Source: Dinochytrium kinnereticum (taxonomy: Eukaryota; Chytridiomycota; Chytridiomycetes; Chytridiales; Chytridiaceae). From it: a stretch of DNA of 31,241 bases. The position numbers and the translations under genes were made by a program. The stretch lies in NCBI GenBank assembly GCA_027604005.1, contig JADGJT010000221.1, forward strand, positions 1-31,241, given 5' to 3'. A model generated the notes under the pieces. It did no database searches and had not been told where the DNA came from. It saw only the letters and a list, made by a program, of their open reading frames with translations. Shown one piece after another: positions 9,157 to 20,934 of the stretch (position 1 is the first letter of the stretch; every line of letters starts with the position of its first letter).

Positions 9157-12079
9157 ATGGATGCATCGAGGGCCGTCATCCCCAGCGATGCAATCGAAAT
9201 CGACACCTCCGAATGTCTGGGGTCTGGTGCCGTCGGCGTTGTCTACAAGGCAAAGTACGCCAACGAAACGGTGGTCGTCAAGAGGCTCAAAATGCAATCC
9301 CTGTCCAAGGCCGCGGAGGACGAGTTTAAGCAGGAGGCGAATATGCTGGCACAGCTGAATCATCCTAGAATTGTGAGGTTCATGGGAGTCGTAATAGACA
9401 AAGACCAGTATTCGCTGGTGCTTGAGGTGAGGAGAGTGTTTCTGTTGTTTCCTCTCTGCTGTGAGTGAGGATGCTGATGGATTTCGGGCTGCAGTACCTA
9501 AGCTTGGGATCCCTATATCACTTTTATACTACAAAACCGAAACTTCCTTATGCGAACCGTCTCTCACTGGCCACCGATATCGCCTCTGGAATGGCCTACC
9601 TTCACAGATTCAATCCACCTGTTTTTCATCGAGATATGAAGTCTCTCAACATACTTCTTTACATTGACGCTGCTGGGGAGCTGCACTGCAAGATCACTGA
9701 CTTTGGGGTGGCCATGATTCGTCAGTCTGCTTTGACCACAACTTTGACATTGAGCACGACCAGCTTGCATTCGCAGCAGCAGAAGGGGACGCTGATTTGG
9801 ATGGCACCTGAGCTCCATAGCTTGAGGGCGGTGGTGAGGGTCTTTGTTTCCGTGGGCTCATGTTTTTGCGTTTTCATCCATGTCTAACATCAGAACCCTT
9901 CTTAAAGTATCGGTCGTCATGCGATGTCTACTCTTTTGGGGTCGTCCTTTCTGAACTCTTCAGTTGGGTTGGACCCTTTGGTATTCCAACAGCGGAGCTT
10001 CGATATGAGGTTCTCCATCACATGCTGACCGTCGACAAGCGAGTACCTGATGTGGAGCTGGACGAGGATGTGCCCTCACCTGTTCTTAAGCTTATCGAGC
10101 AGTGTATTTCAATGGACCCCAAGCTTCGACCTCCATTCAGCGATATTGCTTTAAAACTCTCTCAATTTGGCGGAGAGTTGCAGGTTCAACAGGCGGCAGA
10201 GGTTGGGGTTTTGGTTCATCCCTCAGCTGCTTTGGGTGTTGCGGTCGTGGCTACTGAGGTGTTTCAGGTGACTGAGACAGAGATATCTAGAGGAACTTCA
10301 GAGGTATGTGATTGGACTTTCATTAGATGATTTAACTCATTGGCTGTAGAATGATATTCATGCTGGATCCTTATCCTCTCAAAATCCTACCGTTTCTTTT
10401 ACCACAACGTCGGGGTCCTCGGTCGAAGTGTCTCGTTCGCTTCCACCTATCCCGCATGTTGAAGAAGGTAACTTATCTAAGGGTCTTGTTACAGCCGACT
10501 GATCATCCCCATTCCATCCGGTCGCTACAGCAACTCAACCCAGTGCCTCTTTCCAAGCCCCTCAATCGATCGCCATGGTCGACCCCACAACTGGATACAT
10601 GCACTATCAAAACGGAGCGCAGGCAACTTACAATCCTTACGAGACTCCGGACACAGGCGTTCAGAACCAACACGCCTATTCCAGTCCTGAAGGTGGATAT
10701 GGCTACGCGCAACAAGCCAGTGCTTATGTGGCAACCAAGCCCGCCATCCCCCTCCTACCCCAGAGCGCGTATCATCCGCAACAGCCCTCATGGAATGCTG
10801 GTCCTCAAGATCAGTCCAGCTCTCGGAGTTCCAATGGAGTATCGTCAAGCACGGCTGGTGCCATGCTGAATGATGCACCTTCCATGCCGGTGTTTGCCAC
10901 CACGAAAAAGGTTGTGAACGAGCCAAACAAGAAGCAGCTCACCGGCGCCACCAAGTGTGTGATTGTGGTTCTGTCACTTTTGGTTTTGACGGGGGTCGGT
11001 GTTGGGGCTTATTTTGCGACGAGACCCAAGTCGGATTCGGATTCATCTTCGTTGTCCAACTCTGGGTCTGGAAGCGGTTCAGCGGGAGCGTCTTCTTCAA
11101 TTTCTTTGGGTGTGGCGGCCTCTTCTTCAGGATCTCTTGCTTCCTTCATCAACCCATCGGTTTCTACGCGGCGCATCGTGTCAGCATCAATCACTGTTGG
11201 GAATGATGTGGTGCCCTCTGTCACCGATTTGTTGGGACCTTCTCAGCCAACCATAGCTGTGGTGTCGTCAGCACCTGGGGATCCGAATCTGCCGCGGCCT
11301 GGGACCTCGCAACAACCGCAGCCGGCACCATCGCCATTACCAACTTCACCTCCATCGCCACAGCCGCCACCGTCTACACCTCCGCCTCCTTCTCCGCCTC
11401 CTCCGCCTCCGCCGCGTCCGCCGCCTCCTCCGCCTCCTCCGCCTCCGCCGCCTCCACCTCCGCCTCCACCTCCACCGCCTCCTCCCACGTCAACCCTGCT
11501 GCAAGTCAAGTCCAGTGATGGGAGATGCTTAAGTGAGATTTCGCTTGGGCCATGTGGAGATAATGCTAGGCAGTGGGTACTGGAAGGTATGTTTTTCTTT
11601 CATGACTCTATGGGATCTCTATTAAAGTTATATAATTATTAAACACCAAACTTTCTCGTTCAGCTGATGCTTTTGGTAACCAAAAGCTCAAGTACGTTCC
11701 AACTGGACTGTGTTTAAGTCGTGAGCTGGTAAGTTGCTTCCCTATCCTCATACTGCCTCCCTTCACATTACGTTTTTAGAATGTGATAGCCCATACTCAA
11801 CGTCATCTGTTCTTTTGGGGCGTGTTTTTTTTTTTTTTTAGAACATAAGTATGGATGAGTGTTGGTCCGCGTTCGCGAAATACAGGGATGGGTTGATTTT
11901 TATTCACGGAAGGCCGGGGGGTCCTCCTAATGGTGGTTGTCTGTCATCAAGTAACATGAAATACAAGTGAGTGTTGAACAACTGCTTTTCGGTTTGCTAT
12001 TTTGTAATCTTACTGGCTTTGATTTGTTAGGTTCAGCTGCGATCCTAACGACGGAAGCCAGCGATGGGTTTTGGAGTGA
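9157..12079 (+). CDS. K3: type II transmembrane TKL kinase with beta-trefoil-like ectodomain
   Basis: Exons: 9157-9426, 9495-9833, 9908-10303, 10350-10467, 10531-11586, 11664-11728, 11842-11966 and 12031-12079 (805 residues). Exon 1 carries straight through KAKYANET, so the first intron of the other copies is absent here. Kinase: glycine loop LGSGAVGVVY (21-30), K42, HRDMKS with D137, DFG at D159, WMAPEL at 192-197. The post-kinase motif VTETEISRGTSE is followed by a Gln/Tyr/Pro linker (DPTTGYMHY, GGYGYAQQ). The transmembrane helix is at about 517-537, ending TGVGVGAYFATR. Beyond it lie a Ser-rich stalk and a poly-Pro rod with few interruptions. The C-terminal domain has DGRCLSE, ARQWVLE, TGLCLSREL, NGCLSSSN and a final SQRWVLE. 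Two W-V-L-E ends and one true QxW support a ricin-B-like beta-trefoil. The acceptor at 10530 was chosen because the one at 10494 runs into TGA. Confidence 0.87.
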
Positions 12080-12906
12080 TATAGACGGTGGCGTCGTGCA
12101 TCATAAGCCAATGCACTAACCGGACTGGTGGTGTTTGTTATGCGTAAACCGAAAAGGTTTAACGATGGGCGTCCCTAAATATATATTACTATTAATATTA
12201 GTTCTATTGGCGTCTTTTGTGATCGTACTTTGGGGTATTCTTCCAGATACTGCATATGTGATTGTGTAATTGCCGCTGCTTGACGAAGAACACGTACCTC
12301 GTGTCTCAGAATATACAGACTTGAAAGTTGTTGGGGAATGCATATGTAACGGCTTGATACGGCACTAGTGTGTTAAGTGATAAATGAATATCTTCTCTCC
12401 AACCATTGCAGTATTTACCACGTCCATCGCTGATTATTCACAGCTGAATCTTCCTTTCGACTATGATGCATGGTGCATGTCCCTCCTATCTTTCTCGCTA
12501 GCTTTCATTAACTTTGCCTCCAACTTCCTACTTCTTCATACTTCCGTTCGTCTTGTCGTTTCTGAAGCAACCTCCTCTCTTTTCTTTAATCACACCCAAG
12601 AAAGTCCACATGACGTTGACAGTCACGAAGCAGTGGCGAATGTCCTTCACTCCTCCATCCTGCTCCATTTGGTGCCCCTGCCGCTGACACTAGACAAAGG
12701 AACCCAAGGATAACCCAAAGTCTCATTCAAGAGAGTTTCATTCCTGACAGTGGATCAAATAGCAGTATCGGGTGTTTTCACTTGACTCTGTTCGTCCATC
12801 CAATCCCCACTTGTCTGACTCCGAAAAAGCCCCTTGGCCTGACGCCAACCCTGTGGCAAAGGCACTACAAGCTATGTTGCACGCCATGTTGAGCCGTGTC
12901 ACAGCC
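12080..12906. other. intergenic region K3-K4
   Basis: This AT-moderate spacer holds a 109-codon frame at 12384-12713 with hydrophobic residues and no recognisable domain, and a frame from 12772 that leads into K4 exon 1 and would add 45 residues to its N terminus. No array motif, RNA gene or repeat was seen. It probably contains the K3 3' UTR and the K4 promoter. Confidence 0.4.
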
Positions 12907-15363
12907 ATGTCTGGCCCCTCACACGCTGTCATTGCAAGCGATGCTGTCTCTGTCGACACCTCTAGCCCGCTGGGATCAGGCGCAGTTGGCGTTGTTTACA
13001 GAGCAAAGTAAGTCATTTAACTGCATGGTGTCGTTTGGGCTAAGGGGGTGAAGGTATGGAAATGAGGTCGTTGTGGTGAAGAGGTTGAAGATGAGTTCGA
13101 TCTCGGCCTCGGCTGTCGAAGAGTTCAAGCAGGAGGCTGCTATTCTGGCTCGGTTGAATCATCCGAGAATAGTGAGGTTTATGGGGGTTATTATTGATAA
13201 GGAACGATTCTCCATCGTTCTCGAGGTGAGCTTCCTCACTAGCTTTGTGTGATAAAGCCATTATTGACGGGATAGTCTATAGTACCTCCCCTTAGGATCT
13301 CTCTACAACTTCTACACCAGCAGACCGAAGCTTCCGTTTACCAACCGCCTGTCGCTTGTCAGCGACGTTGCGAGTGGGATCGCGTTCCTTCATGCATGCA
13401 CTCCACCCATCCTGCACCGTGACTTGAAGTCCTTAAATATTCTACTTTATGTTGATGTTTCCGGAGAACTTCATTGCAAAATCACGGACTTTGGAATCGC
13501 TGTGATTAGACAAGGAACATTGACCGCAACTTCCACGAAAAGTGTTAGTAGTGAAGACTTGCAAACGCAGAAGGGGACTTTGATCTGGATGGCCCCTGAA
13601 TTGCATAACCTTAGAGCACTGGTGAGTTGGGGGGCTTCTTTATCTCTCTATATGACTTCATTTGCGTTATTTCCCAACATAGTCATTGATCGGGTTTTTT
13701 TTAACTAAGTGTAGTATCGCCCTCCCTGTGATGTTTTCTCTTTTGGTATCGTTATGTCTGAGATTTTCAGCTGGGTGGGGCCGTACGGGATCCCAGTCTC
13801 TGAGCTCCGCTACGAAGTCCTTCATCGGATGCTAACGGTTGAAAAGACAGTTCCTGACATTGGGTTTGATGATGACGTTCCGGAACCCATTCTGAGACTT
13901 GTGAAGGAATGTCTTGCGATGGATCCTTTTAAGCGACCCGATGTTTCGGCTCTTGTGAATAGGTTGACAGAATTTGGGGAGGGGCTGGATATTGCCCATT
14001 CCTCTAACCTTGGGGGAGCTGCCGCGCCAAGAGACATGCTCGATACACTGGAGTTCAAGGTGACGGAAACTAATGTCTCGGAAAGAACTTCATCTAGCAA
14101 CCGGGTGAGTGTTTCTTATTCAAAGTCGATTCTCGGGTGCTTTCTAACCGATTTGATCTGTTTCGTAGAACGGTCTATCTTCCATACCATCTCCAAGCAT
14201 TCGACATCCTGATAAGGCATCTTCATTTCATTTCCCGCCCCTGCCGCCATCCCCACCTCCCGCTCCTCACCACCCCCCCCAACCGAACCCCATAGCCTCT
14301 AATTTCAACGGCCTTCCTACGCTGCCTGGTATCTTGCCTGGAACCCCTACTTCATCGACCGGAAGAAGCTACCATAATCCCACGCCTGTAACGCCGGGGA
14401 GCATTATGTGCATTCCGCAGAATCAACCTGTAGCCTCGCCGATGCCAATGCATCCCTCTTCCGCTGTCACAAATGCATCTCCGAGCATCCCATCATCAAA
14501 TTGGCCGCCGGGTGTTGATTTGAAGAAGCCTGAAAGAAGGATAGGTGACAACCTTAAAGGAATCATTGTGTTCTTTGTCGTTTTGGCATTAGCTGGGACT
14601 GGTGTTGGGATCTATTTGGGCACTAGGACACCTGAAAAGAATGATTTGCCGGGCAATATGGCCTCTACGACTTCTGCGACATCTGCATTGTCTACTATAA
14701 GAACACGATCTTCCTACTCGAGTACAAGTTCCACTTCTATTACATCTGCCACATCTACCACATCTACGACATCTAACACGTCTGTCGAAACGACTGGCCC
14801 AACGTCAACCACAGCACCCACCAGCGCTAATCCGCCGGTATCACGCTTCAGGGTAAAGTCATATAATGGCAGATGCCTAGACAGAAACAGACTTGTAGAT
14901 TGCAGTGGTGGGAGTGGGGAGGTGTTCACTTTTTTCGGTTTGTTAAATCTCCGTTTCCGTCTTCAGAACCTTTTCCATTTTTTCGTTTTCCTATGACGTG
15001 CTGCTCATTTGCAATTTCTACAGCCGGTGGTTTTTCGACAAAACTTCGGAATGCAGATACAGGTTTATGTCTTGGTAATATAATGGTTGGCACATTCTTA
15101 ATCTATTTATCATTAACGTGAGGTTTTTAGAGCAAGCTTGAACTCGAAGATTGTGCCTTTGCATTTATGAACTATGAAAATGGGATACTCTTCACAACCC
15201 GCAATCAGGATAGGAGCCCTGCTCTATGCCTCTCTGGGGATGACTTGAGCATCTCGTGAGTATTTGGTTTTTACGGTCTGCGTTCTGTCATAATTATTGT
15301 AATTAAATAATCCTGCTTAGCAACAATGCTTGCAATCAGATCTGGACGACTGAAGCCATCTGA
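12907..15363 (+). CDS. K4: type II transmembrane TKL kinase with beta-trefoil-like ectodomain
   Basis: Exons: 12907-13007, 13054-13225, 13283-13621, 13715-14104, 14169-14937, 15024-15085, 15131-15255 and 15321-15363 (666 residues). The start at 12907 (MSGPSHAVIASDA) matches the short N termini of the paralogues; in-frame ATGs exist upstream to 12772. Kinase: LGSGAVGVVY at 22-31, K43, HRDLKS with D138, DFG at D160, WMAPEL. The post-kinase motif is VTETNVSERTSS. The linker is Pro/His-rich, possibly offering proline-motif binding sites. The transmembrane helix is at about 465-486, ending AGTGVGIYLGTR, followed by a Ser/Thr stalk with TSTTS-type repeats and no poly-Pro. The ectodomain has NGRCLDRN, TGLCLG, ALCLSGDD and a terminal CNQIWTTEAI with a QxW. 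The donor of exon 6 (ATG/GTTGGC at 15086) is weak but is the only phase-0 choice that keeps the next exon open. Confidence 0.82.
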
Positions 15364-15649
15364 ATCTCTAACCGGAAGGTGCAGCCCCTCCATCCCATCC
15401 TTGGCTGCCTCCATGCATTCACAATGCGCTGCCATCAGGGAATGATTTATCATTTGGTGTTGTTATTATTAGTCGTGGCCCGCCACGCCCAGGCAACTGT
15501 GGATCTCACCGTGGTCACTTTTTTTCATTTTATTTTAGAGTTCAAAGACCCTGACAGTGCTCAGAATAAAAGCAAATATGGCAGCTTTTTGGGACAAGTA
15601 TTTATTTGCGTGACACACTGACTTGTTCCCATCACACTCGACGAAACGT

Positions 15650-18437
15650 ATGCAGACGGCCGTCATTCCAAGCGATGCCATCGCCATCGACACCTCGCAG
15701 CCCATCGGTTCAGGCGCATCCGGTGTCGTCTACAGGGCACGGTGAGTTGTGCTTGCTGTGCTTATTGATCTGATGTGTGCTGTGCATTTCTTTCTAATCG
15801 CCATTCATGGGATAGATATGCCAACGAGACTGTTGTGGTCAAGAGGTTAAAACTGCATTCGCTCTCCAGAGCCGCCCAAGAAGAATTCAAGCAGGAGGCA
15901 TCTACTCTATCAAAGTTGAACCACCCGAGAATCGTCAGGTTTTTGGGTGTTGTGATTGACAAAGAGTACTCCATCGTACTTGAGGTGAGAGGCCTGCGTT
16001 GATGTGGATGACTGAACCTGAACCATCTCAATTCAAACAGTACTTGCCACATGGATCTCTTTACAAATACTACAACGAGAAACCCAAGCTCCCTTACAGA
16101 AATCGACTGTCAATTGCGGTGGACGTTACCAGTGGGATGGAGTTTCTGCATGGTTGCAAGCCGCCTGTTTTGCATCGAGACCTGAAGTCACTTAATATTT
16201 TGCTTTACAATGATGTGTCGGGGGAACTACATGCAAAGATCACTGATTTTGGTTGGGGCTCTCGTTTGCCTTTTGGGTTGCTGACGTGATGTTTTTCCTT
16301 TCACCACTGTAGGCATTGCACTTGCGATGCAGTCTACAATGACTATTGCTTCAATTCAAAGCACCAGTACTGTTGATTCGCAGAAAGGGACTTTAATCTG
16401 GATGGCTCCAGAGCTTCATGATCTCAGGGCTGTGGTGAGCGCAAAGTTTTTTGCTCTATTTGCTTAAGTTTTTTTTAACAAATGTCGTCGCCAATAGTAT
16501 CGTACCTCAAGCGACGTCTACTCCTTTGGTGTAGTCCTGTCCGAACTCTTCAGTTGGGTTGGACCTTTCGGTATCCCAACCAATGAGCTCCGATACGACG
16601 TGCTTCACCACATGCTTACAGTTCAGAAGCAAGTGCCGGATGTGGAGGTGGATGACGATGTCCCGACTCCAATCTTAAAGCTGGTGGAGTCTTGTGTTGC
16701 TCTGAATGAAAAGGATAGGCCGACTTTTAAGAGCATTTTTAAAGAGCTTAATGCCTTTGTTAAGGATGGTGATTGTGCTGAAGGAATGCTAGATGTTCCT
16801 AGTGTTGAACCTCAAAGATTATCCACTACTGTGTTTGAGGTAAATCAGACTAAACTTTCGGAGCCAAGCTCTTCGGTAAGAGTTGATTTCGGCAGAATCA
16901 TTTTCTGGGGCATCTCTCTTATACTATTTATTTTGATAGGAGGATCCCGATTACCATCAGAGCGCCTTTATCTCCACTTTGAATCTATCTCCAACCACAC
17001 CCTCATCAATCTCTCCGCAAGCAGATCTCTTTAACGTTCCCGCCACCGGTTCAGTCCCCTCCTTCGCCCAAACTCCTCAGGAAGCCTCTTCACAGGCTTA
17101 CTACAACGACCATTCTACGGCCGGAAACCTCCACCCAACAACTGGCTATGGATTTTACCCCAGTGCGACCAACCCCCCGGAGAATGAACAGTACCCGTCC
17201 ATTGCTGGGCCTTACATGCAGTACTCCTCGATCGCTGCTCCCGCCGGTTACATGTATGCGCAGGACCCGCAAACTGGAGCAGCAACCTACATGCCATACC
17301 CTACGTCTCCATACCTTTACAACCCTAATTCCGCCAGCTCTGCGCAGCCGCCCCCCACAACAAACGCTACCTATCCTTCCGATGCTCAGAACCCTCAGGC
17401 GCCCAACCCGACCCATCTCCCTGCTCCTGAGGTCTCTCAGCAGATCGCCACCCCGCCACCTATCCCGGCATTATCTCTAAATGTACCTTCCACGGGACTA
17501 TTAGGAAGTAACTCGGCGCCCGGGCCTTCGTATAAGATTCCGGAGCCTTCAGTTTCTGTAAATTACGAGATTGAGCAGCCACGGAGGAGGGTCCTGACAC
17601 GGAGTACGAAAATTGGTATTATTGTTTTGGTTGTTTTGCTGCTCGCTGGTGCCAGTATTGGTGTTTATTTCGCTACAAAGCTGAGTGAGTCAGGCTCGGG
17701 GGATCAGGGATGAAGTCGTGTGGCTTCTTCTACTTCGTCTAGTCTAAGCTCAACCGGCTTAGTTCGTACACGTACCACGAGCTCCCTGGGGGCTACGACG
17801 ACCTCTGCTGGTGGTGTCACTACAACGCGGCCCAGCGCAAGCATTACTACTACTACTGCTTTGGGTCTTACTGCCTTAGACCCTGTGAACGCTTTAGGGA
17901 GTTTTATGGTCAGGGCATATAATGGGAGATGCTGGTCGGGTGTGAAATCTTTGCAAGATTGCGATGGTTCACCCGCTACTGTTTACACTTATATCAGTAA
18001 GTGAATCGGGGTTGAAGCGTACACTAACAAGCTAAAAAAAAAAGCCAACGCATTTGGCAAGACCATCCAAAATACAGCGACCAAGGAGTGTGTTGAACCT
18101 GTAAGTATACTCTCTTCTTCTCCTTCTTCCCTTCATTCTGGTGAAATGCAATTTCTAACCCCGCATATGTTAGTTTCCCGATTTCGGAGGGTGGCAGCTG
18201 GCCGTTGGTGATTGTAGACTTGGATTTGGAGTGACTTTCAATAGACTTGGGCAAATGATCTCCGATACCATTTTTGGATGTGTCTCTGCTGATGATTTCA
18301 AGTTTAAGTGAGCATTAGTTATTATTGTTATCTTTTGGAATGAGATGTGTAAATGGTTATCTAACTTCCTTTGTCTTCTTAGGAAAGATTGCTCTCCTTC
18401 TGATCCTAGCCTTCGATGGACGTTGTATGCTGTTTAG
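15650..18437 (+). CDS. K5: TKL kinase of the array, in-frame TGA after the transmembrane helix
   Basis: Exons: 15650-15741, 15816-15984, 16041-16251, 16313-16434, 16498-16875, 16940-17996, 18045-18100, 18174-18307 and 18383-18437. Kinase: IGSGASGVVY at 19-28, K40, HRDLKS with D134, DFG at D156; WMAPEL follows. An extra intron splits the DFG glycine codon, as in K6. The post-kinase motif is VNQTKLSEPSSS. The linker is Tyr/Pro-rich (TTGYGFYPS, GYMYAQDPQTG). The transmembrane helix is at about 548-570, ending AGASIGVYFATK. Eleven residues later TGA (17711-17713) stops the frame, giving 581 residues. The same frame continues for 94 codons of stalk and NGRCW domain start, and three further exons remain open and in phase to DPSLRWTLYAV and TAG at 18435; without the TGA the product would be about 757 residues. 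It may be a truncated membrane kinase, a recent pseudogene of the full receptor, a readthrough site or a sequence error. The acceptor at 18044 is A-rich. Confidence 0.82.
17711..17713 (+). other. in-frame TGA in K5
   Basis: This TGA lies in the K5 exon 6 frame between GSGDQG and SRVASSTSSS. Both sides share one frame, and the downstream side matches the stalk and the start of the ectodomain in K6. The following base is A, not the C typical of leaky stops. Confidence 0.85.
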
Positions 18438-18803
18438 GGATGTGGTGATTTTTAATTCTAGATTCGTGGGGATTTCTTTACTAGATATATGTTATAATTC
18501 ACAGACAAGTCAAATAACTACAATGTACATATGAGATATTTTTTCTACCGGATATTATTGTATACAATAATACTAGAAAGTATTCCTGTTTGCAGAATCT
18601 TTATTTTTTGATGATGCGCTATATATCATCCACGCTTCTGTGCTTGACAATGTTGAATTACACCACACAAAAAGAAATAGTTTTAATGAACACTAATACT
18701 TTAAGATTTTTATTTGGCGTATGGCCTTACATGTTTTTACAGTTTTACGTGAAAGCAGGATGATTAAGTACAAAGAGGGATAAAAAAGAAAAAAGGAGAC
18801 TTC
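18438..18803. other. AT-rich spacer, convergent 3' ends
   Basis: This AT-rich segment lies between the K5 stop and the stop of the minus-strand Asn/Gly-rich ORF. It contains long T/A tracts and probably both 3' UTRs. No coding feature, RNA gene or repeat was recognised. Confidence 0.45.
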
Positions 18804-19200
18804 TTAGGCGACGACGTTTCCAGCCAGACCAGCCTGGAACTGCTGAATCGCAGCGAGGTTGCCAGAGAAGTCCAAACCATTGCTTTGAGACAACTTGGCT
18901 CCGTTTCCTGTGATTGCACCTTGGTTGATCTGCGTGTTGAGACCAAGATTCCCAAGAACGTTGACTGCGTTGGCTTGGACGTTCGCCACGTTACCACCGA
19001 TGGCGGCAGCATTGGTCTGGTTTGTGGCAGCGTTGCCGATGATACCGCAGTTGTTTCCCTGAGTACCAGCGCCGTTGGACCCGACACCGCAGTTGTTAAT
19101 CTGAGCAGCCGCGGCCTGGTTGTTACCGATGGTACCCCTGCTGGACTGCACGCCGGCCGCCAGGCTGGAGAGAATTTGCGCGTTGTTGATGGTTCCCAGA
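18804..19200 (-). CDS. Asn/Gly/Ala-rich repeat protein, N terminus unresolved
   Basis: The minus-strand frame ends with TGA at 18804-18806 and stays open upstream past 19200. It encodes imperfect repeats built around G-N-x-A and I-N/G-N-x-Q, such as GTIGNNQAAAAQINNCG, QGNNCGIIGNAATNQ and GNVANVQANAVNVLGN, with two NNCG units. The pattern GTINN continues upstream of the first alternative start (GTG at 19151), so the coding region begins further 5', possibly after an intron; no ATG lies in the continuous frame. ATGAAGCTC near 19270 on the minus strand could begin a short first exon. Low charge, high Asn/Gly/Ala and regular spacing suggest a secreted or structural repeat protein, perhaps beta-solenoid. 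I do not recognise the family. Confidence 0.5.
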
Positions 19201-19389
19201 CGATTTTTGGTTGAGGATGGAGATGTGATGTTTACTGCCGCAGAATATAAAACGTGCTATGAAAGAGCTTCATTCTTTGCTTCAAACTTAATGTTGACGA
19301 GTAGTTTGACGGTGTTATATTGCGAATACGCATGCATTGGTGAAGACTCGAGGCGTTGTTGAAGTCGTTGATCCAACAGCTTCCAATGG

Positions 19390-20681
19390 CTTCTAGAGCA
19401 AGAGAAAATACTCAATTGCGGCGACAACACAAGTGACTTGCTCGTTGAAGTCACGAGCTTCCATATCGTGGACTCGGTGGCTGTGACCGGCAACGCCTAT
19501 CCTTCTTCTGGCTGTTACTCCAGCGGCGACCCTCACTACAAGACTTTGGAAGGGAGGTGTTAAGACTCCCATAGCACTGATATATTCTGGCTGGTCAAGA
19601 CTTCGCTGATTGTTCAAACTGATACACAGCCCGTGAGTATTGCTGGTTTTAGTCTTCTCCTATTACATACCATTCAGCAAGCACTGACGTTGTCCTTTCA
19701 TTCGATTTTCAGTGCGCCAACCAAGGCCACTTGCAACCGCGTCGTTGCGATCCAGTTCGGTTCGTCCGTCATCAGCTTGACCGCTTCTCCCAATAGCCGC
19801 AGCGCCGCCATGACCTTTAGATCTCTTTCCGAGTCCTCGAGCGGCATGACCATCACCGCAAATGACGCCAAGAGCCACTACCGCGTCGGCATCTCAGATG
19901 GCAGCACCATTAAACTCAGCATCAACCCCCTGGAACGGTGTTTGCTACATGGACGTCTCCATCGACACGGCCGGATCTCATTTCGGCAAGACTGATGGCT
20001 CGGCGGATCGTACAACCAGAATGTCTCGGATAATGTGGCTAATATATCTACGTACGCCGTCTCCAGCGGAGAGAATATCTTCATGAGTGGCAAGGGTTTG
20101 GACATTAAGATTGCCGTTCCCCCCACCACCCACGTCTGCAAGATGCCCGAGCTGGGTGGGGTTGCGAGCGACTACATTGCCTGAGTACGCCACTTCCAAC
20201 ATCGCTAATCCCCGCTCAGCCGCTCCCATCCGAGGACGACTGGTGCAGTGCCAATCTTGACGTGACGTTCTTTGGTGGAGCCTGCGCCGCCGATCTTGCC
20301 AACGCTGGCGACATGGCTATTGTGACCAACGCTCATGAGACCTTTGCCACTGTTTGCTCGGCCAAGGCTGCTTCCTTGGCATCGTTCTCCGTCGACGGTG
20401 CTGAGGCTGCTAGGCTTATTGGAGAGGCTTTGCAAGTTGCGGAAAAGATTCAGCAAGGTGCTGTTGGCGCCATTAAGGCTGCTCCTGTGCCTGCGGCCGT
20501 TCCCATTGCTGGTGATCTTGCTTCGTTGTTCAAGATGAGCGGGCCTGCCATGCCAAACATGAATGTGCCTTCGATGCCTTCTTTCAAGATGCCGGTCATT
20601 CACAGAATGGACAACTGGAGCTTAAGATGTAAAAATCTACGATGCACGAGGTGTATGTTCTCGCAACGACAGTGTGCATAA
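19390..20681 (+). pseudogene. broken von Willebrand factor D-like secreted protein gene
   Basis: Coding-like sequence runs through this stretch but changes frame repeatedly. The first piece reads CGDNTSDLLVEVTSFHIVDS, then CYSSGDPHYKTLEG; GDPHYKT is a hallmark of VWD domains. TAA at 19561-19563 interrupts it, yet the same frame continues as STDIFWLVKTSLIVQTDTQP up to a plausible intron (19633-19712). A shift near 19725-19735 is followed by TCNRVVAIQFGSSVISLTA, another shift near 19925 by WNGVCYMDVSIDTAGSHFG, another near 20005 by YNQNVSDNVANIST, then TGA at 20182. A last frame from about 20232 encodes DDWCSANLDVTFFGGACAAD and an Ala-rich tail ending MPNMNVPSMPSFKMPVIH. At least one nonsense codon and three or more shifts argue for a pseudogene. 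Small unrecognised introns could explain some shifts but not the TAA. Confidence 0.62.
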
Positions 20682-20934
20682 CGCAGAAGATGTCATTGTG
20701 TCGTCTTCACCTCAAAATACACATGCGCAGTTCCTTTCTTTGAAACTGTTTCTTCCCAGAATCACTCTGCTTAGGCCATGAGTCTAGTAGCGTCGCGTGA
20801 AGTTGAGCTAAGCTAAGGGTATGGGTAGCAATCCACAGTTCGTAAGCAAGAGAACAGTGGTTGCGGGTGGCTTGATTGTCACTGTGTTTCTGAGTGACGT
20901 TGTGCATCACACCTTTTTTTCACCGTCTCACACC

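Noticed and set aside
10495..10530. Earlier acceptor for K3 exon 5 at 10494
   Set aside because: It brings TGA into frame at 10500; the acceptor at 10530 in the same phase avoids it.
11243..11509. Minus-strand poly-Gly frame
   Set aside because: Antisense of the K3 poly-proline stalk.
12384..12713. 109-codon hydrophobic frame between K3 and K4
   Set aside because: No domain, no paralogue at equivalent spots in the other intergenic regions; likely chance.
15379..15621. 80-codon frame with hydrophobic stretch upstream of K5
   Set aside because: Lies in a 286-base spacer and ends before K5; could suggest a signal peptide but no splice joins it to the kinase in frame.
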